Source: Blastococcus xanthinilyticus
GTDB taxonomy: Bacteria; Actinomycetota; Actinomycetes; Mycobacteriales; Geodermatophilaceae
Assembly (NCBI RefSeq): GCF_008124835.1
Contig: NZ_VNHW01000005.1
Location: 62,001-126,000 of the forward strand
Reading direction: 5' to 3'
Length of the DNA stretch: 64,000 bases
Shown here one piece after another: positions 1 to 8,834 of the stretch (positions are counted from its first letter, which is position 1; the number at the start of each line of letters is the position of its first letter). Under the pieces are notes generated by a model. It was not told where the DNA came from. It did not search any database and saw only the letters and a program-made list of their open reading frames with translations. The position numbers and the translations under genes are program-made.

Positions 1-16
1 TCCCCCGGCGCCCAGA

Positions 17-44
17 CCCCGAAGACGCCACAGGCGTCCTGGGG
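17..44. terminator. Hairpin downstream of the MBL hydrolase gene
   Basis: The stem GACGCC/GGCGTC around an ACA loop is extended by CCCC/GGGG across a small internal loop. It lies beyond the 3' end of the minus-strand hydrolase gene and could end its transcripts, but no T-tract follows. The rest of bases 1-164 shows no convincing gene. Confidence 0.3.
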
Positions 45-164
45 ACCGGGGAACTGGGGGTCGAGGTCGTGCGTCAGCCGTCCATCACCGCGAGGCACGG
101 GTCGAGCGTACCGGCGCGGGGCGCTTCTCCCGGCGCCGAGGTGGTGTCCCGTGTCACCCGGGCC

Positions 165-773
165 TCAGCGGACGTTCGACAGCTCCGCCGCGATCGTCGT
201 GTCGTCGCCGTGCCCGGTGCGCACCACGGTGTCGCCGTGCAGACTGAGCAGCTGGGCCCGGATCGAGTTCACGATGGTCGGGTGGTCGCTGAACGACCGG
301 CCGGTCGCGCCGGGGCCGCCGCAGAACAGCGTGTCTCCGGTGAACACCGTCCGCAGGTCGGGAGCGTGCAGGCAGGTGCTGCCCGGCGAGTGGCCGGGGG
401 TGTGCAGCGCCGTCAGCGTCACGCCGGCCACGCGGAAGCGGCTGCCGGCCCGCAGCTCCTCGTCGGGCGCGGCGTCCGGGTGGGTCATGTCCCAGAGCAT
501 CCGGTCGGCGGGGTTGAACCAGATCGGGGCCCCGGTGGCCGCGCGCAGGGCCGGCGCGGCGGTGATGTGGTCGTTGTGCCCGTGCGTCAGGACGATCGCG
601 GTGACCGTCCGGCCGCCGACCGCCTCGACGATCGGAGCGGCGTCGTGCGGGGCGTCGATGACCAGCACCTCGTCGTCGTCGCCGACGAGCCAGACGTTGT
701 TCTCGACGTCGAAGTCCTGCCCGTCCAGGCTGAAGACGCCGGGGACGACGACCTTGTCGATGCGCGCGGCCAT
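165..773 (-). CDS. MBL-fold metallo-hydrolase next to mycothiol-dependent dehydrogenase
   Basis: A 202-residue metallo-beta-lactamase-fold hydrolase. The metal ligands are visible: the HGHNDH motif at residues 64-69, His128 in TPGHSPG, Asp147 in FTGD and His188 near the end, so a binuclear metal site looks intact. Its ATG shares one base with the dehydrogenase stop (TGATG), so the two are translationally coupled. Mycobacteria have the same pairing (Rv2259/Rv2260). From the context I infer that it hydrolyses S-formylmycothiol or another mycothiol thioester to formate and free thiol. Other glyoxalase-II-like thioester substrates are possible. Confidence 0.85.
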   Translation of the reverse strand: MAARIDKVVVPGVFSLDGQDFDVENNVWLVGDDDEVLVIDAPHDAAPIVEAVGGRTVTAIVLTHGHNDHITAAPALRAATGAPIWFNPADRMLWDMTHPDAAPDEELRAGSRFRVAGVTLTALHTPGHSPGSTCLHAPDLRTVFTGDTLFCGGPGATGRSFSDHPTIVNSIRAQLLSLHGDTVVRTGHGDDTTIAAELSNVR

Positions 774-1858
774 CAGAACACCACCACGGATCGCAGGACC
801 TCGCCCTTGTGCATCTTGTCGAAGGCGCCCTCGACGTCGCCCAGCCCGATGGTCTCGGAGACGAAGGCGTCGAGGTCGAAGCGGCCCTGCAGGTAGAGGT
901 CGACCAGCATCGGGAAGTCGCGGCTGGGCAGGCAGTCGCCGTACCAGGAGGACTTGATCGCCCCGCCCCGGCCGAAGATCTCGATCGCCGGCAGGGTGAC
1001 CTCCATGCCCGGGGTCGGGACGCCGACCATCACCACCCGGCCGGCCAGGTCGCGGGCGTAGAACGCCTGCTCGAAGACCTTCGGATGGCCCACGGCGTCG
1101 ATGGCGACGTCCACGCCGAAGCCGCCGGTGAGCGCCTTGATGGCCTCGACCGCGTCGGTCTCCTCCGAGTTCACCGTGTGGGTGGCGCCGAACTGCTTCG
1201 CCCACTCCAGCTTCCGGTCCTCGATGTCGACGGCGATGATCGTCGTCGCCCCGGCCAGCTTGGCGCCGGCGATCGCGGCGTCGCCCACCCCGCCGCAGCC
1301 GAAGACGGCGACGGTCTCACCACGCTGCACCTGGCCGGTGTTGATCGCGGCGCCGACGCCGGCCATCACGCCGCAGCCCAGCAGGCCGGCGGAGGCCGGC
1401 GGCGCGGCCGGGTCGACCTTGGTGCACTGCCCGGAGTGGACGAGCGTCTTCTCGGCGAACGCCCCGATGCCCAGCGCCGGGGAGAGCTCGGTGCCGTCGG
1501 TCAGCGTCATCTTCTGCGTGGCGTTGTGGGTGTTGAAGCAGTACTGCAGCTGCCCCTTGCGGCAGGCCCGGCACTCGCCGCAGACGGCGCGCCAGTTCAG
1601 GACGACGTAGTCGCCGACGGCGACGTTGCTGACGCCCTCGCCGACGGCCGACACCACACCCGCCGCCTCGTGGCCGAGGAGGAACGGGAAGTCGTCGTTG
1701 ATGCCGCCCTCGCGGTAGTGCAGGTCGGTGTGGCAGACCCCGCACGCCTGCACGTCGACGACCGCCTCACCCGGCCCCGGGTCGGGGACCACGATGGTCT
1801 CCACCGTGACCGGCTGTCCCTTGCCGCGGGCGATGACGCCCTGCACCTCGTACGCCAT
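773..1858 (-). CDS. mscR: S-(hydroxymethyl)mycothiol dehydrogenase / nitrosomycothiol reductase
   Basis: A 361-residue zinc-dependent medium-chain alcohol dehydrogenase. Catalytic zinc ligands are Cys42 and the GHE motif at 62-64. The structural zinc site uses Cys93, Cys96, Cys99 and Cys107. The NAD-binding glycine motif GCGGVG is at 187-192. The family oxidises the mycothiol adduct of formaldehyde and can reduce S-nitrosomycothiol in the cytoplasm. It opens a two-gene operon with the MBL hydrolase, which fits a formaldehyde-to-formate route. The ATG start gives the normal family N-terminus. The gene implies that the organism makes mycothiol. Confidence 0.93.
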   Translation of the reverse strand: MAYEVQGVIARGKGQPVTVETIVVPDPGPGEAVVDVQACGVCHTDLHYREGGINDDFPFLLGHEAAGVVSAVGEGVSNVAVGDYVVLNWRAVCGECRACRKGQLQYCFNTHNATQKMTLTDGTELSPALGIGAFAEKTLVHSGQCTKVDPAAPPASAGLLGCGVMAGVGAAINTGQVQRGETVAVFGCGGVGDAAIAGAKLAGATTIIAVDIEDRKLEWAKQFGATHTVNSEETDAVEAIKALTGGFGVDVAIDAVGHPKVFEQAFYARDLAGRVVMVGVPTPGMEVTLPAIEIFGRGGAIKSSWYGDCLPSRDFPMLVDLYLQGRFDLDAFVSETIGLGDVEGAFDKMHKGEVLRSVVVF

Positions 1859-2074
1859 GCGGTCGACCCTATGGCCCGCCGTGATGAGTCGCTTCGACGG
1901 CCGGAATTGACCACAGCGGGTCACATAGCGATCACGTTCGCATGTTGAATGTGCAATTTCTCCGATAAAGAACGTACGGTGCGCCCCGAAAGCGACCGAT
2001 ATCACAGACGATCGGGCGCGTCCCGGTCGTGCCCGTCCGATCACCTGTCCCATCCGCCCCCGGAGGTTCCCCCC
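1859..2074. promoter_or_regulatory. Divergent intergenic region, AT-richer than its surroundings
   Basis: This 216-bp gap separates the minus-strand dehydrogenase from the plus-strand OFA transporter and must hold both promoters. Bases 1905-2005 are clearly AT-richer than the flanking genes. I could not assign -35 and -10 boxes with confidence. A GGAGG ribosome-binding site ends eight bases before the transporter's GTG. Confidence 0.5.
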
Positions 2075-3493
2075 GTGGCAGTACCCAGCTTCCTGGCCCG
2101 CGAGCGCATCGTCGCCCGGCCAGGCTTCAACCGGTGGCTCATCCCACCGGCGGCGCTCGCCGTGCACCTGTGCATCGGCCAGGCGTACGCCACCAGCGTC
2201 TACAAGGTCGCCCTCGTCGAGCACTTCGACGCCAGCCTGACCGCGATCGGCATCATCTTCTCGATCGCCATCGTGATGCTGGGCCTGTCGGCGGCCGTCT
2301 TCGGCACCTGGGTGGACAAGAACGGCCCGCGTGCCGCGATGTTCACCTCGGCCGTCTTCTGGGTCTCCGGCTTCCTCGTCGGCTCCCTCGGCATCTACAC
2401 CGAGCAGCTCTGGCTCCTCTACCTCGGCTACGGCGTCCTCGGCGGCATCGGCCTGGGCATCGGCTACATCTCGCCGGTGTCCACGCTGATCAAGTGGTTC
2501 CCCGACCGCCCGGGCCTGGCCACCGGCATGGCGATCATGGGCTTCGGTGGTGGTGCGCTCATCGCCTCGCCGCTGTCCCGCCAGCTGATGAACTGGTACG
2601 ACCCGAACTACGACCCGGCCGTCGCCGGCACGGTGCCCAGCGGCAACGCGGTCGCCGGGCTGTTCCTCACCCTGGGTCTGCTGTACCTGGTCTTCATGAT
2701 GTTCGGCGCGTTCATCGTCCGCGTGCCGGCGGCGAACTGGCGGCCCGACGGCTTCGACCCGTCGACCGTCAAGGCCAAGTCGCTGGTCACCACCGAGAAC
2801 GTGTCGGCCAACAACGCGATCAAGACGCCGCAGTTCTGGCTGCTGTGGACCGTCCTGTTCTGCAACGTGACCGCGGGCATCGGCATCCTCGAGCAGGCCG
2901 CCCCGATGATCCAGGACTTCTTCCGCACCGGTGAGACCTCCACGGTCCTCGCCGCCACGGCCGCGGGCTTCGTCGGCCTGCTCTCGCTGTTCAACATGGC
3001 GGGCCGGTTCGTGTGGTCGTCCACCTCGGACTACATCGGCCGCAAGCCGATCTACATGGTGTACCTCGGCGTCGGGATCATCCTGTACGTCATCCTGGCC
3101 ACCCTGGGCAGCACGGCGACCTGGATCTTCGTCGTCACCGCCGCCATCATCATCAGCTTCTACGGCGGTGGCTTCGCCACGGTGCCGGCGTACCTGCGCG
3201 ACCTCTTCGGCACCTACCAGGTGGGCGCCATCCACGGCCGGCTGCTGACCGCGTGGGCGGCCGCCGGTATCGCCGGGCCGCTGATCGTCAACGGCGTGCT
3301 CGACTCCCGGGGCACCCCGGGCCAGCTCGTCGCCGGTGACTACCGGCCCGCGCTGTTCATCATGGTGGGCCTGCTCGCCGTCGGCTTCGTCGCCAACCTG
3401 CTGATCAAGCCGGTGTCGGAGAAGTACTTCGAGCCCAAGCCGACCGACGTCCCGACCGCTGCGGCGGCCCCCGAGAGGAGCACCGTCCGATGA
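2075..3493 (+). CDS. OFA-family MFS transporter (oxalate/formate antiporter type)
   Basis: A 472-residue, 12-helix major facilitator of the oxalate:formate antiporter family. The cytoplasmic loop after helix 2 carries [10 protein letters not shown], a typical motif A (DxxGxR-like), and a long central loop separates the two six-helix halves. I chose the GTG at 2075 because GGAGG lies just upstream and the family N-terminus starts there; the longer upstream frame is not transporter-like. It probably carries a small monocarboxylate or dicarboxylate. The location beside a formate-producing pathway is suggestive but does not prove the substrate. The stop overlaps the next gene (ATGA). Confidence 0.88.
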   Translation: MAVPSFLARERIVARPGFNRWLIPPAALAVHLCIGQAYATSVYKVALVEHFDASLTAIGIIFSIAIVMLGLSAAVFGTWVDKNGPRAAMFTSAVFWVSGFLVGSLGIYTEQLWLLYLGYGVLGGIGLGIGYISPVSTLIKWFPDRPGLATGMAIMGFGGGALIASPLSRQLMNWYDPNYDPAVAGTVPSGNAVAGLFLTLGLLYLVFMMFGAFIVRVPAANWRPDGFDPSTVKAKSLVTTENVSANNAIKTPQFWLLWTVLFCNVTAGIGILEQAAPMIQDFFRTGETSTVLAATAAGFVGLLSLFNMAGRFVWSSTSDYIGRKPIYMVYLGVGIILYVILATLGSTATWIFVVTAAIIISFYGGGFATVPAYLRDLFGTYQVGAIHGRLLTAWAAAGIAGPLIVNGVLDSRGTPGQLVAGDYRPALFIMVGLLAVGFVANLLIKPVSEKYFEPKPTDVPTAAAAPERSTVR

Positions 3494-3636
3494 GCCACCC
3501 CGCGTCCACGGCCGGCGACCAGCCGACCACGCACACCCCCACGGGCCTCATCGCCTTCGCCTGGGCACTGGTGGGCGTCCCGCTGGCCTACGGCCTGTAC
3601 AACACGATCAAGGCAGCCAGCGCACTCTTCGGCTGA
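3490..3636 (+). CDS. Small single-helix partner of the OFA transporter
   Basis: A 48-residue protein with a hydrophilic N-terminal third rich in Thr and Pro, then one membrane helix ([16 protein letters not shown], about residues 22-37) and a short polar tail. It starts at an ATG overlapping the transporter stop by four bases (ATGA), so translation is coupled. Small proteins of this type next to OFA carriers are annotated as MFS transporter small subunits. A role in stabilising or regulating the carrier in the membrane is inferred. A strong terminator follows at once. Confidence 0.75.
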   Translation: MSHPASTAGDQPTTHTPTGLIAFAWALVGVPLAYGLYNTIKAASALFG

Positions 3637-3649
3637 GCCACCTGACCTC

Positions 3650-3684
3650 GACGCCCCCGTCCGCATCGCGCGGACGGGGGCGTC
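3650..3684 (+). terminator. Terminator after the OFA transporter operon
   Basis: A perfect 15-bp stem, GACGCCCCCGTCCGC against GCGGACGGGGGCGTC, with a 5-base loop, begins 14 bases after the small-subunit stop codon. Confidence 0.8.
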
Positions 3685-3698
3685 GTGCTGTGCACATC

Positions 3699-3787
3699 GT
3701 CGGCCTACCGGCCGACACGGCGGCCAGCTGCCGTCCCCCCGTTGCATCGAGCCCGTCCGCCGCACCCGGCGGGAACCCTCCGGGCCC
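3699..3787 (-). repeat. Dispersed double-hairpin element, copy A
   Basis: On the minus strand this copy has a first hairpin GGGCCC-GGA-GGGTTCCC (3787-3771), a 54-nt core ending in CTGGCCGCCGT, and a second hairpin GTCGGCC-GGTA-GGCCGAC (3716-3699) followed by GATGT. It fills the gap between the converging small-subunit gene and the sterol-carrier-type gene. It is one of six copies in this window. Confidence 0.75.
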
Positions 3788-3817
3788 TCCACCGGGCACT
3801 GCCGCCCGCAGGGCGGC

Positions 3818-4195
3818 TCACCGCAGAGGGCGCAGCGGCAGGTTCGCCGACAGGTCCGCCCGGTTGCCGCTGGCGGTGACCTTCCCCGCGGCCACGGCCT
3901 CGTCCCAGGTCGTCTGCCCGGTGGCCAGGCGCAGCCAGGTGGCGGCGTCGGTCTCGACGACGTTCGGCGGGGTGCCGCGGGTGTGCCGCGGCCCCTCGAC
4001 GCACTGGACGGCGACGTGCGGCGGCACCCGCAGCTCCACCGATCGCCCCGGCACCTGCTGGGCCAGCCAGCGCGCCGTGGTCTTCACCGCGGCCCCGACC
4101 ACGGCCCGCGGCGGCTGATCGGCCTCACCGGCCAGCCAGCCCCGCACCGGGTCGACCGCGGCCCGCAGCTCCTCGGCCGGGATCGGGGCCGGCAT
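3818..4195 (-). CDS. Sterol-carrier-family protein downstream of purL
   Basis: A 125-residue soluble protein. The segment from about residue 50 ([14 protein letters not shown]) through the [20 protein letters not shown] stretch matches the SCP-2-like lipid-binding fold found in mycothiol-maturation-type and sterol-carrier proteins. Its ATG overlaps the purL stop (TGATG), so it is the last gene of the purS-purQ-purL unit. Homologues lie beside pur genes in other actinobacteria, where their role is unknown. The conserved linkage suggests a function connected with purine synthesis or growth rate, but no activity can be read from the sequence. Confidence 0.75.
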   Translation of the reverse strand: MPAPIPAEELRAAVDPVRGWLAGEADQPPRAVVGAAVKTTARWLAQQVPGRSVELRVPPHVAVQCVEGPRHTRGTPPNVVETDAATWLRLATGQTTWDEAVAAGKVTASGNRADLSANLPLRPLR

Positions 4196-6576
4196 CAGGA
4201 GGTCGGGACGGTGCCCGCCGGGACGGTGGACGGCGTGCTGTGCTCCGGGCCGCCGAACAGCGCCGGGAGCGTCGCGCTCCAGGCCGCACGCAGCTCGGCG
4301 AGCGGCAGCTCCAGCCCGCCGGCCACGAGGGCGTCGCCGCCGGTGGTCCCGAGCTCGGTCACCGGCACCCCGGCCCAGCGCGCCGTCGTCTTCACGCCGC
4401 CGGGATCCGACGTCGTGACGATCGCCCGAGCCGTGGACTCGCTGAACAGCGCCGTGAACTGGTCCTCACCGAGCTCCAGCCGGGCACCCACGCCGTGGCG
4501 CAGCGCCGACTCGGCCAGCCCCTGGGCCAGCCCGCCGTCGGCCAGGTCGTGCGCGGAGCTGATCAGGCCCTCCCGGCCGACCGCGCCCAGCAGCTCCCCG
4601 AGCGCCCGCTCGGCGGCCAGGTCGACCGCCGGCGGCTTCCCGCCGAGGTGGCCGTGCACGACGCTCGCCCAGGCCGAGCCGCCGAACTCCGGCCGCGTCT
4701 CGCCGAGCAGCAGGACGGTCTCGCCGTCCTGCCGCCAGCCCGAGCCCACCCGGGTGCGCACGTCCTCGTGCACCCCGAGGACGCCGATGACCGGCGTCGG
4801 GTTGATCGGCACGTCGCCGGTCTGGTTGTAGAGGCTCACGTTGCCGCCGGTGACCGGCAGGCCGAGCTCGCGGCAGCCGTCGGCGAGGCCGCGCACGGCT
4901 TGCGCGAACTGCCACATGACCTCGGGCTCCTCGGGCGAACCGAAGTTGAGGCAGTTGGTGACGGCGAGGGGCTTCGCGCCGGAGACGGCGACGTTGCGGT
5001 AGGCCTCGGCCAGGTTCAGCTTGGCCCCGGCGTAGGGGTCCAGCCGGGCGTAGCGGGCGTTGCCGTCGAGGGAGAGCGCGATGCCGCGGTTGGACTCCTC
5101 GTCGATGCGCAGCACGCCGGCGTCGTCGGGCTGCGCCAGCACGGTGTTGCCCCGGACGTAGCGGTCGTACTGCTCGGTCACCCAGGTCTTGTCCGCGCCG
5201 TCCGGGCTGCTGACGACGGCGAGCCAGTGGGCCTGCAGCTCCGCGGGCGTCGTGGGCCTCGGCAGGTCCGCCGCGTCGTCGGCCTGCAGCGCGTCGAGGT
5301 CCCGCGGGCGGGCCATGGGGCGCTCGTAGACCGGGCCCTCGTGCGCCACGGTGCGCGGCGGGACGTCGACGATCCGCTCGCCGTGCCAGTCGACGGTCAG
5401 CCGGTCGCCGTCGGTGACCTCACCGATGACGGTGGCCAGCACGTCCCACTTCCGGCAGACGGCGAGGAAGGCGTCGACCTTGGCCGGCTCGACGATCGCG
5501 CACATCCGCTCCTGCGACTCGCTCATCAGGATCTCGGCGGGCGTCAGGGTGCTGTCGCGCAGCGGGACGGTGTCCAGGTCGACGTGCATGCCGCCGGTGC
5601 CGGCGCTGGCCAGCTCGGAGGTGGCGCAGGACAGTCCGGCGCCGCCGAGGTCCTGGATGCCGGTGACCAGGTCCTGGGCGAAGATCTCCAGGCACGCCTC
5701 GATGAGCAGCTTCTCGGTGAACGGGTCGCCCACCTGGACGCTGGGTCGCTTGGCCGGGCCCCCGGTGCCGTCCGACCGAGTGTCGAAGGTCTCGCTGGCC
5801 AGCACGCTGACCCCGCCGATGCCGTCGCCGCCGGTGCGGGCGCCGAAGAGGATCACCTTGTTGCCGGCGCCCTCGGCCTTGGCCAGGCGCACGTCCTCGT
5901 GCCTCATGACACCGACGCACAGCGCGTTGACCAGCGGGTTGCCGGCGTAGCAGTCGTCGAAGAGCAGCTCGCCGCCGATGTTGGGCAGGCCCAGGCAGTT
6001 GCCGTAGCCGCCGACCCCGGCGACGACGCCGGGCAGCACGCGGGCGGTGTCGGGGGCGTCGGCCCGGCCGAAGCGCAGGCTGTCCATGACCGCGATCGGG
6101 CGGGCGCCCATGGTCAGGATGTCGCGGACGATGCCGCCGACGCCCGTGGCCGCGCCCTGGTACGGCTCGACGTAGCTGGGGTGGTTGTGCGACTCGACCT
6201 TGAAGGTGACCGCGTAGCCGTCCCCGACGTCCACGACGCCGGCGTTCTCGCCGATGCCCACCAGCAGTGCGTCGCTGGGCGGGAGATCGCCGAACTGGCG
6301 CAGGTGCACCTTGGAGCTCTTGTAGGAGCAGTGCTCGCTCCACATGACCGAGTACATCGCCAGCTCGGCGGTGGTGGGCCGCCGGCCGAGGATCGCCTTG
6401 ATCCGGTCGTACTCGTCGGCCTTGAGGCCGAGCTCGGCGTAGGGCTGCTCGTCCTCCGGCGTGCTCGCCGCCAGGTCGACGGTGTCGAGCCGGCCGGTCA
6501 GCCGGCCCGGCCCGGTGTCGAGCTCCGAGAGCCCCGCGGTGGCGCTCGCCTGCCCCGCCGTCCGGTCCTCGCTCAC
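4195..6576 (-). CDS. purL: Phosphoribosylformylglycinamidine synthase large subunit
   Basis: PurL catalyses the ATP- and ammonia-dependent conversion of FGAR to FGAM, step 4 of purine synthesis. At 793 residues this is the small PurL type that needs PurS and PurQ, both encoded just upstream. Visible motifs include [10 protein letters not shown] near residue 80 and the ATP-binding [13 protein letters not shown] region, followed by two AIRS-like halves. The start is GTG; its bases overlap the purQ stop (GTGA), indicating coupled translation. The first 40 or so residues are a variable extension. Confidence 0.97.
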   Translation of the reverse strand: MSEDRTAGQASATAGLSELDTGPGRLTGRLDTVDLAASTPEDEQPYAELGLKADEYDRIKAILGRRPTTAELAMYSVMWSEHCSYKSSKVHLRQFGDLPPSDALLVGIGENAGVVDVGDGYAVTFKVESHNHPSYVEPYQGAATGVGGIVRDILTMGARPIAVMDSLRFGRADAPDTARVLPGVVAGVGGYGNCLGLPNIGGELLFDDCYAGNPLVNALCVGVMRHEDVRLAKAEGAGNKVILFGARTGGDGIGGVSVLASETFDTRSDGTGGPAKRPSVQVGDPFTEKLLIEACLEIFAQDLVTGIQDLGGAGLSCATSELASAGTGGMHVDLDTVPLRDSTLTPAEILMSESQERMCAIVEPAKVDAFLAVCRKWDVLATVIGEVTDGDRLTVDWHGERIVDVPPRTVAHEGPVYERPMARPRDLDALQADDAADLPRPTTPAELQAHWLAVVSSPDGADKTWVTEQYDRYVRGNTVLAQPDDAGVLRIDEESNRGIALSLDGNARYARLDPYAGAKLNLAEAYRNVAVSGAKPLAVTNCLNFGSPEEPEVMWQFAQAVRGLADGCRELGLPVTGGNVSLYNQTGDVPINPTPVIGVLGVHEDVRTRVGSGWRQDGETVLLLGETRPEFGGSAWASVVHGHLGGKPPAVDLAAERALGELLGAVGREGLISSAHDLADGGLAQGLAESALRHGVGARLELGEDQFTALFSESTARAIVTTSDPGGVKTTARWAGVPVTELGTTGGDALVAGGLELPLAELRAAWSATLPALFGGPEHSTPSTVPAGTVPTS

Positions 6577-7244
6577 GCGTTCACGACCGCCTTCAGGACG
6601 CTGGTGAAGAAGCCCAGGCCGTCGGTGCTCGGCCCGGTGAGGTCCTCGATCGCGTGCTCGGGGTGCGGCATGAGCCCGACGACGCGCCCGTTCTCGCTGG
6701 CCACCCCGGCGATGTCGCGGGAGCTGCCGTTGGGGTTGCCGTCCGCGTAGCGGAACACGACCCGGCCCTCGCCCTCCAGCCGGTCCAGGTCGGCGTCGGA
6801 GCCGACGTAGCGGCCCTCGCCGTTCTTGACCGGGATGACGATGCGCTGGCCGACCCGGTAGTCCTGGGTCCAGGCGGTGTCGGCGCGCTCGACGGCCAGC
6901 ACCTGGTCGCGGTTGCGGAAGTGCAGGTGGCTGTTGCGGGTCAGCGCCCCGGGCAGCAGGCCGGCCTCGCAGAGCACCTGGAAGCCGTTGCAGATGCCCA
7001 GCACGGGCAGGCCACCGTTGGCCGCGGTGACGACGTCCTGCATCAGCGGGGAGCGGGCGGCGATGGCACCGGCACGCAGGTAGTCGCCGTAGGAGAAGCC
7101 GCCGGGCAGGACGACGGCGTCGACGTCCTGCAGGTCGTGGTCGGCGTGCCAGAGGGCGACCGGCTCACCCCCGGCCAGCCGCACCGCGCGCGCGGCGTCG
7201 ACGTCGTCCAGGGAGCCCGGGAAGGTGATGACACCGATGCGCAC
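6573..7244 (-). CDS. purQ: Phosphoribosylformylglycinamidine synthase, glutaminase subunit
   Basis: A 223-residue class I glutamine amidotransferase that supplies ammonia to PurL. The nucleophile is Cys85 in [10 protein letters not shown]; the His/Glu partners lie in MPHPEHA near residue 200. It starts with GTG (CGC ATC GGT follows), seven bases after the purS stop, and overlaps purL by four bases. Together with purS and purL it forms the three-subunit FGAM synthase. Confidence 0.97.
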   Translation of the reverse strand: MRIGVITFPGSLDDVDAARAVRLAGGEPVALWHADHDLQDVDAVVLPGGFSYGDYLRAGAIAARSPLMQDVVTAANGGLPVLGICNGFQVLCEAGLLPGALTRNSHLHFRNRDQVLAVERADTAWTQDYRVGQRIVIPVKNGEGRYVGSDADLDRLEGEGRVVFRYADGNPNGSSRDIAGVASENGRVVGLMPHPEHAIEDLTGPSTDGLGFFTSVLKAVVNA

Positions 7245-7251
7245 GATTGCT

Positions 7252-7491
7252 TCAGTCCTTGGGGAGGTGGAGCTCGACGTCCTCGATCACCGGATTGGCG
7301 AGCAGCGTCTCGGCGATCTGCTTCAGCTCGGCCTCGTCGGGGGTCCCGTCGACCTCGAGGACGAAATGCTTGCCCTGGCGGACGCTCCGGACGGAGTCGT
7401 GGCCGAGCCGGCCGAGCGCGCCGAGCACCGCCTGACCCTGGGGGTCGGAGATCTCTGGCTTCAGGACGACGTCGACGACCACCCGGGACAC
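7252..7491 (-). CDS. purS: Phosphoribosylformylglycinamidine synthase subunit PurS
   Basis: A 79-residue alpha/beta protein that bridges PurQ and PurL in the FGAM synthase complex. The family N-terminus ([13 protein letters not shown]) and the C-terminal EDVELHLPK strand are both present. The GTG at 7491 is chosen because it begins exactly at this conserved strand. It is the first gene of the purS-purQ-purL-sterol-carrier unit and is divergent from the secreted-protein genes to its right. Confidence 0.95.
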   Translation of the reverse strand: MSRVVVDVVLKPEISDPQGQAVLGALGRLGHDSVRSVRQGKHFVLEVDGTPDEAELKQIAETLLANPVIEDVELHLPKD

Positions 7492-7731
7492 GCCGCCGAG
7501 GGTACCGGGAGACGACGGGGGCCCCGGCGGGCGCTGCCGCGGAACGCCCGGGCCGGCCGCCCGGGCGGCCTTTCCGCAAGGAATCCGCAAGGCACGCCCT
7601 ACTCCGGCGCAAGACTCCTCACCCGGCGGGGTGAGAGCGCTTGGTCGCTGTTCCCCGAGCTGCCGCGCCGCCGTGAACTGGGTGCAGAACGGACGACGCC
7701 CGTCGTCCCGGACGCCCCAGAGAGGCACACC
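7492..7731. promoter_or_regulatory. Divergent region between purS and a secreted-protein gene
   Basis: This 240-bp gap holds the promoters for purS (minus) and the secreted protein (plus). It contains a hairpin CTCACCC-GGCG-GGGTGAG (7618-7635) and a palindrome GGACGACG-CC-CGTCGTCC (7691-7708) just before the secreted-protein gene; the latter could be an operator. I see no purine riboswitch-like structure. Confidence 0.4.
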
Positions 7732-8220
7732 GTGAAGCTGCGCATCACCACCAAGCTCCCCCGACGGCTCGTCGTCGTGGCCCTGTTCGTCGTCGCCCTG
7801 ATCGGCGGTGGCATCGCCACGGCCGCGTGGCTGGTGAGCGGCACCGGCTCGGCCACGACGCAGGCGGCGACGGCCGTCAACCTCACCGTCTCCGCCGGCA
7901 CGCCCACCGCGACGCTGTATCCGGGCGCCTCGGGTGCGGTGGTGGCCAGCGTGGCCAACCCGAACCCGTTCCCGGTGCGCGTGACCAGTGCGTCGTTCGG
8001 TGCCGTCACCGTGACCCCGCTGGCCGGCCGCACGTGCACCGCCGCCAGCCTCACCGTCTCGGGCCCCGTGACCCTGGGCTCGCCCGTCAACCTGTCCGCG
8101 AACTCCGGCGCGACCGCGGTGACCATCCCGAACGCAGTCACCATGGTCTCCAGCGCCGACAACGGCTGCCAGGGCGCCACGTACAGCGTCCAGGTCACGC
8201 TGTCCGGCGCCTCTGCCTGA
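7732..8220 (+). CDS. Secreted or surface-anchored beta-rich protein
   Basis: A 162-residue protein with a basic N-terminus and one hydrophobic segment (LVVVALFVVALIGGGIATAA, about residues 13-32), reading as an uncleaved anchor or signal peptide. The rest is Ser/Thr/Val-rich with alternating polar and hydrophobic residues and two cysteines (GRTC and NGC) that could form a disulfide outside the cell. It starts with GTG after an AGAGG site. I do not recognise the family; it loosely resembles actinobacterial fibre or surface-layer proteins. It is followed by a long hairpin, a tandem repeat and another secreted-protein gene. Confidence 0.65.
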   Translation: MKLRITTKLPRRLVVVALFVVALIGGGIATAAWLVSGTGSATTQAATAVNLTVSAGTPTATLYPGASGAVVASVANPNPFPVRVTSASFGAVTVTPLAGRTCTAASLTVSGPVTLGSPVNLSANSGATAVTIPNAVTMVSSADNGCQGATYSVQVTLSGASA

Positions 8221-8221
8221 C

Positions 8222-8262
8222 CGTCGTGGAGGACGCCGCGGGGCGCGGCGTCCTCCACGACG
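8222..8262 (+). terminator. Perfect 19-bp hairpin between two secreted-protein genes
   Basis: Bases 8222-8240 pair perfectly with 8244-8262 around a GGG loop, two bases after the upstream stop codon. It should act as a strong terminator or a 3'-end stabiliser. No T-tract follows; instead a 9-bp tandem repeat begins at its last base. Confidence 0.75.
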
Positions 8263-8306
8263 ACCACCACGACCACCACGACCACCACGACCACCACGAC
8301 CACCAC
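8262..8306 (+). repeat. Five perfect copies of the 9-mer GACCACCAC
   Basis: GACCACCAC is repeated five times without error from 8262 to 8306, followed by GACGACGAGAGGAG, which contains the ribosome-binding site of the next gene. It lies wholly in the leader of that gene. It is too short and without spacers to be CRISPR. Copy number could vary between strains. Confidence 0.9.
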
Positions 8307-8327
8307 GACGACGAGAGGAGAACCGAC

Positions 8328-8813
8328 ATGCTGCGAACCCTGACCCTCCGGTTGGCCGTCGTCGCGTTCGCTCTCGTCCCGCTCCTGCTCGCCGCGGATC
8401 CGGCATCCGCGGCGTGGGCCACCAAGGGTGCGGGCCCGGCCCGCGCCCAGGCCGTGGTCATCCCGCAGACGGCGACCCCGGCGGCCACCAAGGCCACCCC
8501 CGCGCCGCAGTACCTGCCCGTCTACACGCTGACCTGGACCACCACCAAGCACTCCGGAGGCCGCGGGGTGATCGGCTACCAGGTCCGGCGCACCCAGTGG
8601 CAGGGCTCCGGTCTCGTCGTCACGAGCGGCACGTGCGCGGGCACCACCGTCGACGGCATGCCCAACGTCTTCGTGCCGAGCGACCCGGACGCACCGACCC
8701 AGTCGTGCACCGATCTCGACGCCTACACCAGCGGGACGGTCTCGTACACCGTCACCCCGGTGATGGGCCGCTGGACCGGCCCGACGTCGACGTCGTCGCC
8801 CTCCTACAGCTGA
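8328..8813 (+). CDS. Secreted protein with signal peptide, fibronectin-like
   Basis: A 161-residue protein with a clear cleavable signal peptide (LRLAVVAFALVPLLLAADPASA then AW), so it is exported. After a Pro/Ala/Thr linker, the domain from about residue 60 (VYTLTWTTT, GYQVRRTQW, VSYTVTPVMGRW) has the strand spacing of a fibronectin type III-like or Ig-like sandwich, with two cysteines (TC and SC). AGAGGAG precedes the ATG. With the preceding gene it forms an island of two secreted proteins between purS and purC. Function is unknown; a cell-surface or pilus-like role is only a guess. Confidence 0.65.
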   Translation: MLRTLTLRLAVVAFALVPLLLAADPASAAWATKGAGPARAQAVVIPQTATPAATKATPAPQYLPVYTLTWTTTKHSGGRGVIGYQVRRTQWQGSGLVVTSGTCAGTTVDGMPNVFVPSDPDAPTQSCTDLDAYTSGTVSYTVTPVMGRWTGPTSTSSPSYS

Positions 8814-8834
8814 GCCCTCCGCGCGACGGCGCCC

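Noticed and set aside
4240..6750. Very long open frame opposite purL (over 800 codons)
   Set aside because: It is the antisense shadow of a GC-rich, highly conserved gene; its translation is Arg/Gly/Val-rich with no family likeness.
7492..7731. Purine riboswitch before purS
   Set aside because: No purine-riboswitch core (conserved loop-loop pairs) was seen, and such switches are rare in actinobacteria.
8262..8306. Possible CRISPR array
   Set aside because: The units are 9 bp, contiguous, without spacers, and no cas genes are present. It is a simple tandem repeat.
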